Translations under genes and position numbers: made by a program | Part shown: positions 1 through 11,300 of the stretch, one piece after another | Layout of the letters: the number at the start of each line of letters is the position of its first letter | Position numbering within the stretch: the first letter of the stretch is position 1 | The notes under the pieces: model-generated | Databases searched by the model: none | Seen by the model: only the letters and a program-made list of their open reading frames with translations | Told to the model about the DNA's origin: nothing | Source: Boswellia sacra | Taxonomy: Eukaryota; Streptophyta; Magnoliopsida; Sapindales; Burseraceae | DNA length: 64,000 nt | Direction: 5' to 3' | Assembly: GCA_013180625.2 (NCBI GenBank) | Contig: SNVD02014776.1 | Coordinates: 558,001-622,000 of the forward strand

Positions 1-2
1 GG

Positions 3-131
3 AATATCAAGCCAGCCTTTGTCAAGACCTCTGAACAACTTACAGATATTTTTACTAAAGCCTTGGGAAAACACCATTTTTACTCTCTTCTTTGCAAGTT
101 GGGCATTCACCATCTTCATGCTCCAACTTGA
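3..131 (+). pseudogene. copia retrotransposon polyprotein, C-terminal RNase H end
   Basis: An open frame at the left edge reads as the end of a Ty1/copia polyprotein. It contains the typical RNase H tail with the motif LTDIFTKAL followed by a short segment ending in LHAPT and a TGA stop. The stop overlaps a G-rich polypurine tract (GAGGGGGGGT), the usual plus-strand primer site just before the 3' LTR. The rest of the element lies outside the window, so whether it is intact cannot be judged. Family assignment rests on the motif and the adjoining polypurine tract. Confidence 0.85.
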
Positions 132-141
132 GGGGGGGTAA

Positions 142-440
142 TGGGATTGCATGGATCACATGTATAGTATGTAAATATTTTATCCTCCATAGTTGTTATC
201 TTTTCTATATATAGGTAGATAGCAATTGTGATTAGTCGTGATTGTAGGCATTATCTATGCTATTGTGATTAGTCGTGATTGTAGGCATGATCCATGCTAG
301 AGCTTTAATTCTTGCTGTAATTAGGTAGGCCTTCTCCTTGTATATATGTGCTCCACCATTCCATGAATAAAACAGAACAACTTTCTCATAACATTGATTT
401 CTTTCAATTTCTTCCCTCACTGCTGGCCGTGGCATTATCT
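142..440 (+). mobile_element. copia 3' LTR (approximate right end)
   Basis: The LTR should begin at the TG just after the polypurine tract. The right end is uncertain: a TG...CA end could fall near 393 or a few tens of bases further on. Inside it a 26-bp segment (225-250) is repeated at 262-287 with a 37-bp period. A TATA-like stretch (ctatatatatag) lies near 205-215. No second LTR is in the window for comparison. Confidence 0.6.
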
Positions 441-843
441 AAGACAGAAGAGGAAAAAGAGTAGTAGTAGAAGAAAAATCATTGCAGCCTTGACGGTGGT
501 GGCAATAATGGCGGCTGTTGAGGATTTTTTTGATTGCTTGTGGAGGGAAAGTGATAGTGGGGTTAAAGAAGTGGCGGCTATGTTTGACATATGAGACTTG
601 TTATATGAGATTTGTTTTGTTATATAAGGAGTAGTATTAAAGACATTTTATCCTTTTCAGATGTTTCAGAGCAAAAAAAAAAGTGATTTTTTTTTTTACT
701 TTTTTAATTCAGACAATAATATCTGAAAATAAGTGATTAGATATTAAAACAAACAAAATTATCACTTATTCCTATTCATATTTAGATTTCAGTGGTTAAA
801 TCAAATGGTTACTAAGTCACAGAGCCTTAAACGTTTAACCTAA
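441..843. other. gap between copia LTR and TIR element
   Basis: No gene could be supported. A short open frame runs through 394-594 with a basic patch followed by a hydrophobic stretch, but it overlaps the LTR end and has no family match I recognise. The rest is AT-rich. Confidence 0.4.
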
Positions 844-1932
844 GGAGGCATTTGGTATAAGGGTTTATTTTCACCGGAATGAGATTTAGATTACTAGAAA
901 AGTGATTATAGGAATATGATGTCTAGTAAACTAATATTACTATATTTGGTTACCTATAAGAATCTTGTCTTTGCAATCAAATTACTATGTTTGGTTACAT
1001 ATAGGAATGGAATGTGTTAATTTTATTTAATATGATAATAAAATTTATAATTAAAATTTTTTCAATAAATAAATGTGTTCATTTTATTTCATATGTTACT
1101 AAATTTTATAATTAAATTTTTTCAATAAATATATGTGTCAAATTTATTTAATATGTTAATAATTATATATATTTTATAAATGTTATATTATAAAAAAAAT
1201 GAAAAAAAAATTTTCCTCATTTTCTTGCCTAAGAGAACACTTTCCAGCCAAACTTTCATTTTTTTCCTCTTTTTTTTCTTCTCTCTTCTTCTTCTCCCTC
1301 TCCCTCTGTTTTCTCCAAGCCGACGACTCACACCACCCACACTACTCATCACAGCCACCAAAACCAAGAAAATACAATGAATTAAAATTTCCAAACCCAC
1401 AGGAGCCACCACTCACAACCACCACAACCCAGAAATTCCAAACAGAGTCCAAAGTCACTGCCATCCACCACAAGCAGAATTTAACCTTCCACCACAAGTG
1501 CCGTCACCATTCCCATCCAACCGCATGCACATCACCGCCACAGGAGAGCTGCATACGCACACCACCGTCACAACAAGCCATTGCCTTCCACCACAAGCAG
1601 CGCTGCTAAGAAGCCAAAAGCTACACACACCAGCACCTCAGACCGCTAAGAAGCCGAAAGCCGAAAGTCTAAAGAGAGATGGCTACCAGATTGAGAGATG
1701 AGAGATGAGAGAGGAGAGACGGGTAGGAGGGGGGGTGATGCATAGGATGGGATGGGATTAGGATTCCTTAGAATTTGAAACTCAAGCTTTGGACGGGTTT
1801 GATATTACCCCCAACAGACAATCATTTGGGAAAGTGACATGCCAAAGCTTACAACGGTAATAAGCATACTAAACGCTAGAATGCATTCAAATTCTCATTC
1901 CTAAATTTCCCACCCTCATACCAAATGCCCCC
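844..1932. mobile_element. non-autonomous TIR DNA transposon, about 1.1 kb
   Basis: The left end reads GGAGGCATTTGGTATAAGGG. The reverse complement of the right end (about 1912-1932) reads GGGGGCATTTGGTATGAGGG, so the ends form a terminal inverted repeat of about 21 bp. A weaker inverted match continues inward (GGAATGAGA near both ends). No transposase is present. The interior holds pyrimidine-rich and CCA/ACC-rich low-complexity DNA that opens several spurious reading frames. A target duplication is not clear (TAA on the left against CAA on the right), so a PIF/Harbinger or hAT origin is only a guess. Confidence 0.6.
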
Positions 1933-2145
1933 CAATTAATTAGAACTCTCCTCTTGCCAAAATAAAGCCTCTTCTTGCCAGTCCACCACCTCATCATTGT
2001 AACTGTCGTTGGTCCACTGCCTTACCTCCATGGCTGCACCCCAAGTTTCTCTCATCTTCATCTAACTCAGCTCCTCCCTCTCGCTCACGGCTGCATCTTC
2101 ATCTCTCAAATCTGAAGCAATCCATCACATGGACACCATGTTTAT

Positions 2146-2325
2146 GGTGGAACACTAGCGAATCTTCCTCAATTCTTTGCTGCGTTGGGGCATCCGATTT
2201 CGGAGAATGAGAATCGAACAAAGTTTGCTCTTGATTTGATTTGAGAACTTGAAGAGAGTCCCGGTAGAACCACAAATTTAGTCTAGTTCAACAAGGCATG
2301 GCAGGCTAAAAACCGAAGAAATCAC
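2146..2325 (+). pseudogene. ABCG (WBC-type) transporter fragment
   Basis: A translated stretch resembles the end of the nucleotide-binding half of plant ABCG half-transporters. It shows LPQFFAALGHPISENENRT, then KFALDLI, a TGA stop, ELEESPGRTTNLV, a TAG stop, and FNKAWQ. In the family this region follows the Walker B and H-loop part and precedes the first membrane span. Two in-frame stops and the absence of any flanking ABC sequence mark it as a dead fragment. No other exon of the gene was seen nearby. Confidence 0.7.
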
Positions 2326-2706
2326 CCTAATGATGATTTTATACATATTTTATACTTATTGGTTGATTTTTTTTATTAGGATCTCTCCACATGCCACATG
2401 ATACCTTAATGATAATTGCAAGTTACTTTTTTCCTAGCCTTAATTTCTCCATATTGTTAGCTCACGAAATGATTATTATTCTGGAAATTATATTTTACCC
2501 CCTCGAACTATTTTCTGTTTTTTCGAGCAAACTTTTCTGATAATTTCGGAGCATTTTCAATGTGGGTTCTTTTTATTCTCTTTCCTTGGTCTTGTGTTTA
2601 GCTTACGTTTTTTTTTATTTTTGGTTAACCATTTTGTTTAATTCGATTTTGCTTTCTTATTTTCGGTAGTTTCGTGTTTTGTTTTTTTCGACCCGACCAA
2701 CCCGAA

Positions 2707-3110
2707 CCCCACCCAATGCTAAAACCCAACATTAGGTTTCTCTTATCAAAAACCCAACTACCCCTAATATATTGCAGATAGAAATGGGAAGTGGTAATGC
2801 AATCCAGTTTCAAGAACCACAAGGAGTCAAATGCATTACTGTGATGATTATGTACCCTCTTTCTGTCATTCTCTAAGCATTCACATTGATAAGCTATGGC
2901 TTATCAATGTACCCACCCAATGCTAAAACCCAACATTCGGTTTCTCTTATCAAAAACCCAACTACCCCAAAAATATATTGCAGATAGAAAATGGAAAGGT
3001 GGTAATGCAATCCAGTTTCAAGAACCACAAGGAGTCAAATGCATTACTGTGATGATTTTGTACCCTCTTTCTGTCATTCTCTAAGCATTCACATTGATAA
3101 GCTATGGCTT
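2707..3110. repeat. tandem duplication, two copies of about 200 bp
   Basis: Copy 1 (about 2707-2902) and copy 2 (about 2911-3110) are nearly identical. Both run from ACCCAATGCTAAAACCCAAC to GATAAGCTATGGCTT, with only scattered substitutions and small indels, which suggests a recent duplication. Each copy contains a short frame ending YPLSVIL, but no known protein was recognised. The unit length is about 204 bp. Confidence 0.85.
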
Positions 3111-3865
3111 GACCTGACAGTATAGGTGTGCCCTCAAAATTAATATTTATTCTCTAATACAACCTTCACGAGCAAGGGCCTTAATATATTTATGAGTGCA
3201 CCCAGACTTATTTGCTTCTTTGAGGTTTTATAAGTCGGTTAAACATAATTAATTAATTATATATTTTTAATGAACACTAAAATGGCTATGATGCAATGTT
3301 AAACAAATTGTTTGTTTATAGGCGTGGATTTAACATTTTTATTTAGCGTCTAATACACAGTAATCTTTCTTCTTCACTCCTTATTATATGTAAACAACAT
3401 TTAGTTATTAACTGAAATAAATATGGTAAATTTTGTTCACATAAAGTTGTTGTTACAAAGTCCATTGAGATTGTATAACTTGGACACTAGATGACTTATA
3501 AGAAGTTCATTCTTAATGTTTCTTAAAGATACTCACTTAGAAATGAATCATATACTTTGTACTACATGGAAGGAAATGTTATTTGAAAATAACATAGCTG
3601 GCATGATCCAAGTATTGGGGAAATGTGTTTGAGTAATAATGATTTACTATCAGCTATCTCCAAAATTAAAATCGTGGAAATAATATTTTAGTTTATCTCT
3701 TGAAGTTTATTAATTCCCATGAGAGCCAAGCGGGATGATGTAAGTTAATGTTCATAAAATGGTTCACATGCAACAATTGACTGTTAAATAAAGACAATTA
3801 TGATGGTTCAACGAATAAACTTATCGATATATAATTTAAGAGATAAACAATTAATTGTCCATGAA
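3111..3865. other. AT-rich intergenic DNA
   Basis: I found no gene, repeat or structured element in this stretch. Confidence 0.4.
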
Positions 3866-4403
3866 GGGCATGTTTGATGCGTTGTATAACATTGTATAGG
3901 ATAGAGTAAATTTATTTGGATTGGATTGGATTGAATAGTATAGGATAAGATTAGATAAAATATAATACTATACTATATTTGATATAACATTGTTGTATTA
4001 GATAAAACCTAAAAAAATTATAATATGAAACATTTAATTTAAATATAAAATAAATTTAAATAATAATTAAAATTATTTCTAATATAAAAATTTAATTATT
4101 AAATTTTTTATTTATTTAAATATTTAATAAATTATTTATTAATTATATAAATATATAAATATTTAATTTATATAATTTTTTTGTATTTATTAGTGAAGAT
4201 TGAGACAAAAATAAGCTTATACGGTGTAATACCATGGGTAGGCTTGGTATAAAAACACTCAACTTTTATGCAAACAGTGCCGTTACAGTATCCGCTACAG
4301 TGTCGCTACAGTACATGCGTTATACTATACAGTTCTGCACCAAACGCAGTATAATTTCTTAATACTATACAATGCAGCGCTATACAGCGCATCAAACACG
4401 CCC
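3866..4403. mobile_element. MITE with about 35-bp terminal inverted repeats
   Basis: The left end reads GGGCATGTTTGATGCGTTGT. The reverse complement of the right end reads GGGCGTGTTTGATGCGCTGT, and the match continues through ATA..CATTGTATAG. The element is about 538 bp, AT-rich inside and without coding potential. GAA flanks both ends (3863-3865 and 4404-4406, the left one overlapping the start of the G run), which may be a 3-bp target duplication of the PIF/Harbinger type. That class is an inference. Confidence 0.7.
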
Positions 4404-5382
4404 GAAGTGGATAGGTGATATTAAATTATAAATTATTTAAGTTCTTAACTTCTTTTTTTTTTTAATGGAATAAAATTAAAATGTTCATCTTAAATGTTAA
4501 GGTACATTGAGGGTTCCTAAACTAATTAGTTAAATAAACACATTGCCCGAGTGAAAATACTATCCATCAAGTAAGGCTATATTGAGGAATAGACTAAAAG
4601 TTGAAAGAGTGTGAAAACAGTGTGTGTGACGTTGTCTCTGGAATAAAATATTTGGAGGTATATATGTAAAATTATTTTACTAGCTAGATTTCCTAAAAAA
4701 CCTTTGTTAAATCTTCAGACTCACTTTAACCTCTTTCGACACTCTTTTCTAATTTGAATCATTCATTTTTGAAATGAAACGTGCATTTGTTTGAACTGTT
4801 GCATTCCTCGAAGGTATAGGATTAGGTTTAATGATCACTATTGACTAGAAATTAATTAGAGGCTTGGAAGTTAGATTGAAAGGTTTGAAATGACAATACT
4901 GATTACTTGGCGCTTTTAACAACGTTAACTTCTCCAAACTTAATCCCCTTTTCAATTCCCAATACCTTATTAGGTTCGCGGCTACTCCACCAGCTATATA
5001 TCACCTCATCTCCATGCAATTCATTCACCCTAAAACCCATCGGATCTCACTCTCACACCACCGCTTAACGCAACCAATTCGATTGTCTTTTCAAAAAGCA
5101 AACGAAGGATGACGGAACGTAACGGAAGGGGTCCCCACTTGTCTCGATATTCGATTTATTTAACAGTATACGCATTACCGGGTTTGATGAGTCCAGTCTT
5201 CACCTTTCAGCATTTAAGCAAAGTCTTTCCGTTCTAAGAAACCTTTCTTGCATCCTCATCTTCTTATAATAATATTCTTCTCAACTCATTTTCTCAGTCA
5301 CTCTCACTCAAAAATCTGTCTTAGCTGGTAGAGGAAGAGAAGAGAAGAGAAGAGAAGAGAGAGGTCGCTTTGCTTACCGGTG
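4404..5382 (+). promoter_or_regulatory. AP3 upstream region and 5' leader
   Basis: This is the presumed promoter of the downstream MADS gene. It contains one perfect CArG box (listed separately), an AT-rich distal part, and a proximal part with a TATA-like TATAAT near 5265-5270. A purine-rich AGAGA microsatellite sits just before the start codon (about 5332-5363), probably within the 5' untranslated leader. The transcription start is not known. Confidence 0.45.
4965..4974. promoter_or_regulatory. CArG box (MADS-protein binding site)
   Basis: CCTTATTAGG fits CC(A/T)6GG exactly. It lies about 410 bp upstream of the AP3 start codon. AP3/DEF genes are known to be autoregulated by AP3-PI dimers through CArG boxes, so the site is plausible. 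Its occupancy here is inferred. Confidence 0.5.
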
Positions 5383-8300
5383 ATGGCGCGGGGAAAGATC
5401 CAGATCAAGAGGATAGAGAACTCGACGAACAGGCAGGTGACGTATTCGAAGAGACGGAACGGAATCTTCAAGAAGGCTCATGAGCTCACCGTTCTGTGTG
5501 ATGCTAAGGTTTCCATTATCATGTCGTCTAGCACTGGCAAGATCCATGAGTACATCAGTCCTTCCATTACGTATGTTGCTTGTTTCTAACGTCGAAACCC
5601 TAGATTTAACTGCTGTTTGGCTGCTTCAATTTTTTTTTTTATAGTTTTATTTTCTCTTTCATTTTTCATTGGTTTTGTGCACAGAACGAAGGATTTCTTT
5701 GATGAGTACCAGAAGACTTTAGGGATTGATCTTTGGAACTCCCACTATGAGGTAATATATATATAACACTGCTACAGCATATTCCTATATATATGGAGAG
5801 GTTAATTATGAAACCCTAACACTATTTGAGCTGAAGTAAACTCCATAATTTTTCAATAAAAGATTTGAAAATCATTTTGTAACTATCAGTTCTAATCATC
5901 ATCAGCTAATTAAAAATCAAGATCTGGAAAATATGAGAAAGAAAAGCTTCAAAGAGTAAGAAATAATTTTAAAAAAAAAATTCAAGTTACAGAAGCAATA
6001 GTATAGAGTAGATAATCCAACCAATAAAGTATCATATGTAAGCTTAACATAAAAGTATATTTCCAATGTTTAGCATCCCCATCAAGGTTTTTAAAGTATT
6101 ATTTGTGTATGTGCAAGATGATTTTATTGAGAATGAGATTTAAATGGTGTAATAGAACTAGCTAATTTATTAGCTCAAAATTATTTTTCCACAAAATCCA
6201 AGTTCTTAATGTGTACTAGTATATACCTACATATTTTAAGATACTGATTATGTAACCTCTTGAAGTCTATTTTAAGAGATTCTCTCTTTGTAATATTAAT
6301 TAGAATTTTTGTTGACTCTGCAGAAAATGCAAGGGGAGCTGAAGAAATTGAAAGAAGTGAACAGAAATCTGAGGAGGGAAATTAGGTAATAGACAGAGTT
6401 GATTTGAATCATATTCGTTTGTGTTAAATGTTAATTAGTAGGTATGATATTATCGATCTGTCATATTTTTAATAAGGTGGATCCTGTAATTATTATTGGT
6501 AGGCAAAGAATGGGTCAAAGTTTAACCGATCTGATGTATGAGGAACTTCATGTTCTTGAGCAAGATATGGAGAATTCCTTGAAGGTTATTCGTGAACGAA
6601 AGGTAGTCTTTTGAACTTGCTAATGATTTTAGATTTTCTTAAATGTTTCCCCTTTGTCCTTCTAGTACTATATATACAAGTAAAACTTTATTTTATTAGA
6701 GTAAAACTTTTTGTGGATCTGGGAAATATTGATTGAAATTGTTATGAACTCTTTTCTGGCACATCACGTCCAAATGGAGGCTAAGGTAAGCTTTTCGTCT
6801 AAAACAAATAAAATTCATAGATTTTTGCCTTCTGATATATTCCAATTCAATGATCATTGATTTTTGGAAACTGACATCCCTATCCAATACCGCATACATG
6901 GTTGAGCTAATGGATAATAGGTGGTTTCTAAAACCTAAGAAGTATCCTTTAATGTATTCGAAAATTAAGTGGGCCCCTTAAGCTTTATGAACCTTCTTAA
7001 ATCCTACCATCCGAGAATAACTTTGACACAGCAGCAATCACATGAGGATCATGATCTCACTTCTTGAGGGCATCCATACTCTTGGTTTTGCGTTGATGAC
7101 GGGGAACCATTTCAATTGATGCAACCCACAATATACCACTATTAGGACACTCTGGTAATGGCTTTTCCAGCAAGATATCGGCTTCCTTCTTCTTTTTTTT
7201 TTTTTTTCCATTCCTCGATTCAGCTTGAACAGCAGCAAGCCAGAGTTTGGGATATGAGGATTCTATTTCTAGCCATAGTCAGCACTGCCCGAGCTTTACT
7301 CAACCCATTCATTTTCTCCTCTAGATTAGCAAGTCAAAGCCAGAGAGGAATACAGTTAGGACAGTGCTTAAGACCTGACTTGTAAGCTTCCTTAGCTTGT
7401 TCCAATTGACCCAGTCGCTGCTCAAGCTGCCCCAGCATCAACCACAACTTGAAGAATGAAGGGAATTGCTTCAACCCTTCATCAAGCAAAACCTCCTCTC
7501 CTCGGCAATGTTTCCCAGTTCTCTCTCAACCATGGCAGATTTCATCCAAACTCTCTCCGTTCCACCCATATCCTTGCCTTAGCAACAAGCATTCTTGCTC
7601 TCGTAGGTTGATGGTTCTCAAATTCAAGCTCAAATGCAGCAAGCAAAATTTCCTCCGAATTAGGTGTGGCAGCATAAGCTTCTCGGAGAATAGCTCGTGC
7701 TGGAGGCACATCCTCAGCAAGCCACTTTTCCTTGGCATCCATAACCCAGAGCACCTCAGCCTGAGGGCAATAAGTGACTGCTTTTCTTAATAAAGCATCA
7801 AGACTTTCCCTAGTCCCATGGCTTTTCTCAAGCTGAGCTGCTTAAAGCCAAATGCTCTTCTTCGTTAAAATCACGGTTACTGCATGTGCATAAACGGCGC
7901 TTGCAGCGTAAATGTACCCTCTTTTCTCACATTCCTCAGCATGTGCCACCCAAGTCCTTTCCCATCCTCTTCTTCCACTCCATTCCCAATTGTATTCTTA
8001 ATGATTGTTTGACAAGTTACCGGAGATCCTGCTCTTTCAGCAGCCTCAGCCTCTTTCATCCATTGTTCTCTATCAGTAACAAGTCCTTCTCTTTGCAACG
8101 CCCTTACTCCCCTCTCAATCCGCTTTTCCACTATAGAAGTATTCGCTTTGCCTCCTCCGACTTAGCAGCATTTATTCGAAATGACTGGTTCTTTAGGCAA
8201 CTTCTCCCTAGCCTTATTAAGCACTTTCTTCTCATTAGGATGAGTCTCCAATCTAGACAACGCTAACCACAACTCCACATGTAAAGGAAAACACTCAACT

Positions 8301-11300
8301 TCCCTATGCAACAACAACCTGGCATCGTCCTCATTTGCTAACTCTACAACAGCTTTCCACAACCTAACCGAATCCGGTATGTTCTCCAATCCTTTTCTCA
8401 ACACTTTACTCTTACTCCCATCATCACATTCCAACTTGGCTGCCTGTAACCACAGCTTAACTGAATTCGGAATCATCTTCACTCTTCCAGCAATAACAGC
8501 TTTGGCCTTATCAGGACTCGCGAGCCCACAAGCTTCCAACCAAACATCCTCATTCCTGGGACAATCCTCGAAACCTCTTCCTATCAACTGCCTAGCAGCA
8601 GCAATCTTCCCAGCAACTTCCTCCAACCTAGCCACCGCAATCCAACCAGATGGATGTTTTGAACAACAACCTAGCTTTCTTAATATCCGAAATCTCTGCA
8701 TTACTTGTTATTGTCATACTCTTCAAATTAGTCAAGTACCCCTTTGGATCAACCACATTCAACCCAGAAACCGAATCAGACAAACGGTCCAATTTTAAGG
8801 ATAAAACCGTTCCCCTCCCTTCACCAACGGCCGTCAAGTCAGTGACGGGGATTTGTCCCCAAGGCGTCTCCGTCCCACCGGCAGCTCGACTCTTGGGGTC
8901 CAAAACAGTCACGTGCTCTGGCTATTGTCTAGCTTTCTCTAACAAAGTATCCGGTACAGGCACGAAAATTTTCAAAACGCTTCTTTTTGTTTCTCGATGA
9001 ATAATCCCAATTTCGGAAATGCTATCCCACTATTCCGCGGACAAAGTATGCAGTTTCCTCTTCAAGTCGGCGAACTGCTCCGTGATATTAGGGTTTGCAG
9101 CACGATATTTCTCAATTTTTTTTTTGAAAAAATTACTATTCACATAAAAAGAAAAAAGAATGTACAAAAAACGAGGGGCATACCCCAAGAAGAGTACTTA
9201 GTACTCACAAGTTCAAAAGGAGGAAAAACGAAGCCCAAAGGCCTCAAACAAAAAGCGAGATATGGAGCCAAAAGGCCCAAACAAAAAAGAAAAGGCGCGT
9301 AGGCCCAATAACGACCGCAACAAAGCTAACATTCCCAAGACAATGCAACAAAAGGGCGCATGTGCCCAATTAAACAAAACAAAACTCAAAAAACCAACTA
9401 ATAACGAAGGTCCCATATAGCACGAAGCTGAGGAGTGATCACATACTTGGCCTCAATGGTAAGAAGCCGAGAGCGGACCAATGCAAAAATCTCATCAATC
9501 ACTTGACGACGAGTCCGATGTCGCTGCTGATACACACGATCATTCCTCTCATACCATAGAAAATAAACTGTAGCAGAGAAAACCAAACGTGCAAGGATAT
9601 GCCCAAATTTCTTCCTGCCTTGAAGATGAAGAGAAGCCCAATGAAGTAGAGAGAGCCAACCAGAAGATGGTCAAACAATAAGAGTCTTAGCTGAAATCTC
9701 CCCCCATACAGAAGACGAGAAAGGACAGCTGAAGAAAAGATGCTCGTGCGTCTCATTTGCTGAAGCACAGAGAACACAGCCTGAAGAAGATAACATGCCA
9801 TGACTTCGTAGTCGATCCATAGTATGAAGACGGCCTAATGAGGCAAGCCAAAGTATAAAGGAGTGCCTTGGAATATGGCCAGGGAACCACAGAAGATGAT
9901 AAAAGGAGTTTACCGAGCGTCTACTCCGTAATAATTCCCACGCTGAGGCAATAGAGAAAATACCAGATGTGTGGCCCTTCCAAACAATATGGTCAAGAGT
10001 CCCCATCATAGGTCGGATGCGGATAGAGTCCCAAACCCGTCTGAGGTCCGGTCTACCTTCAGGAAAAGCCCAATCTCCATCCTGAATGATAGCTGAGACC
10101 TTTGCATCTGAGGGAAGACCTGTAGATGAAGGAGTCCTGAATGAAAACAAATCATAAAGACGCTCCTGCGGCAACCAGTAATCCTGCCAAAGTGAGGTAT
10201 CACATCCATCTCCAATAGAAGAGACAAATTTACCCCTGCACCAATCGCGACTCTGTAAAATCTTCCTCCAAGACCAGGAGGCTCCAGAAGTAACCCGAAC
10301 CTGCCAAAACGAGCGACCCCGAAGGAGTACCTTATGAACCCAAAAAGACCATGTGGAAGACTTGTCAGAAAGAAGTCTCCAAACATGCTTCAAAATAGCA
10401 GCACGATTCCACTCCTTCACTCGCTTGATTCCTAAACCCCCTTCTTTCAATGGATAGCAAACCGAATCCCAAGCTACTTTGGCCCCAAAATGAGACAAAG
10501 AGGTTCCTTTCCACAGGAAAGCAGCCATAATACCCTCGATCTTCCGTACCACAGCTGCCGGTAAAATAAACATAGATGACCAATAGACCTGGATGGAAAA
10601 TAGTACCGACTTAATCAACTGGAGACGGCCAGCATAAGTCAGCACAGCAGATGTCCACAATCTGACCCTCGAGAGAATCCGCTCTATCAAAGGAGCACAG
10701 TCTGAAAGGCGTAATCTGGTACTAATCAGTGGCACCCCCAAATATCGGACTGGCAAACTCTCCACTTGAAAACCCAAGATGGACTGCAACACTGTACGAT
10801 CCTCATCATTGACTCCAGATAAGAAGATATGACTCTTGGCCGAATTCGTAACTAAACCAGAGAGCTCTGTAAACTCCTGCAAAGCATCATGAACTACCCT
10901 AACAGAGCCCACATCTGCCCTGCAAAAAACCATCAGATCATCTGCAAAACAGAGATGAGTAAGAGAAATCTGCTGGCATCTCCAATGGTATCGAAATCCA
11001 GGCCGCTGAGAAGCCTCCCGAAGAATACCACTCAAACCCTCCATGGCCAACACAAAAAGGTATAACGACAACGGATCACCCTGTCGAACACCTCTGGAAG
11101 TAGGAAAGAAACCATGAAGCTCTCCATTTAAAGCGACCGAGAAGTGAGCAGAAGACATGCATGTCGCAATCCATCGGACCATACACTCTGGGATACCAAT
11201 CGTCCTTAATCCCAAAATGATGAAATCCCAACTGACAGTATCAAAAGCTTTGCGAATATCCACCTTTAATGCGCACCGGGGAGGCAAATGCCCAAGGTGG

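Noticed and set aside
394..594. 66-aa frame with a basic patch and hydrophobic stretch
   Set aside because: It overlaps the copia LTR end, has no recognised domain and no clear gene signals.
1180..1701. Three overlapping open frames (62-136 aa) rich in Phe/Leu or His/Thr/Pro
   Set aside because: They come from low-complexity pyrimidine-rich and CCA-rich DNA inside a TIR element and resemble no protein family.
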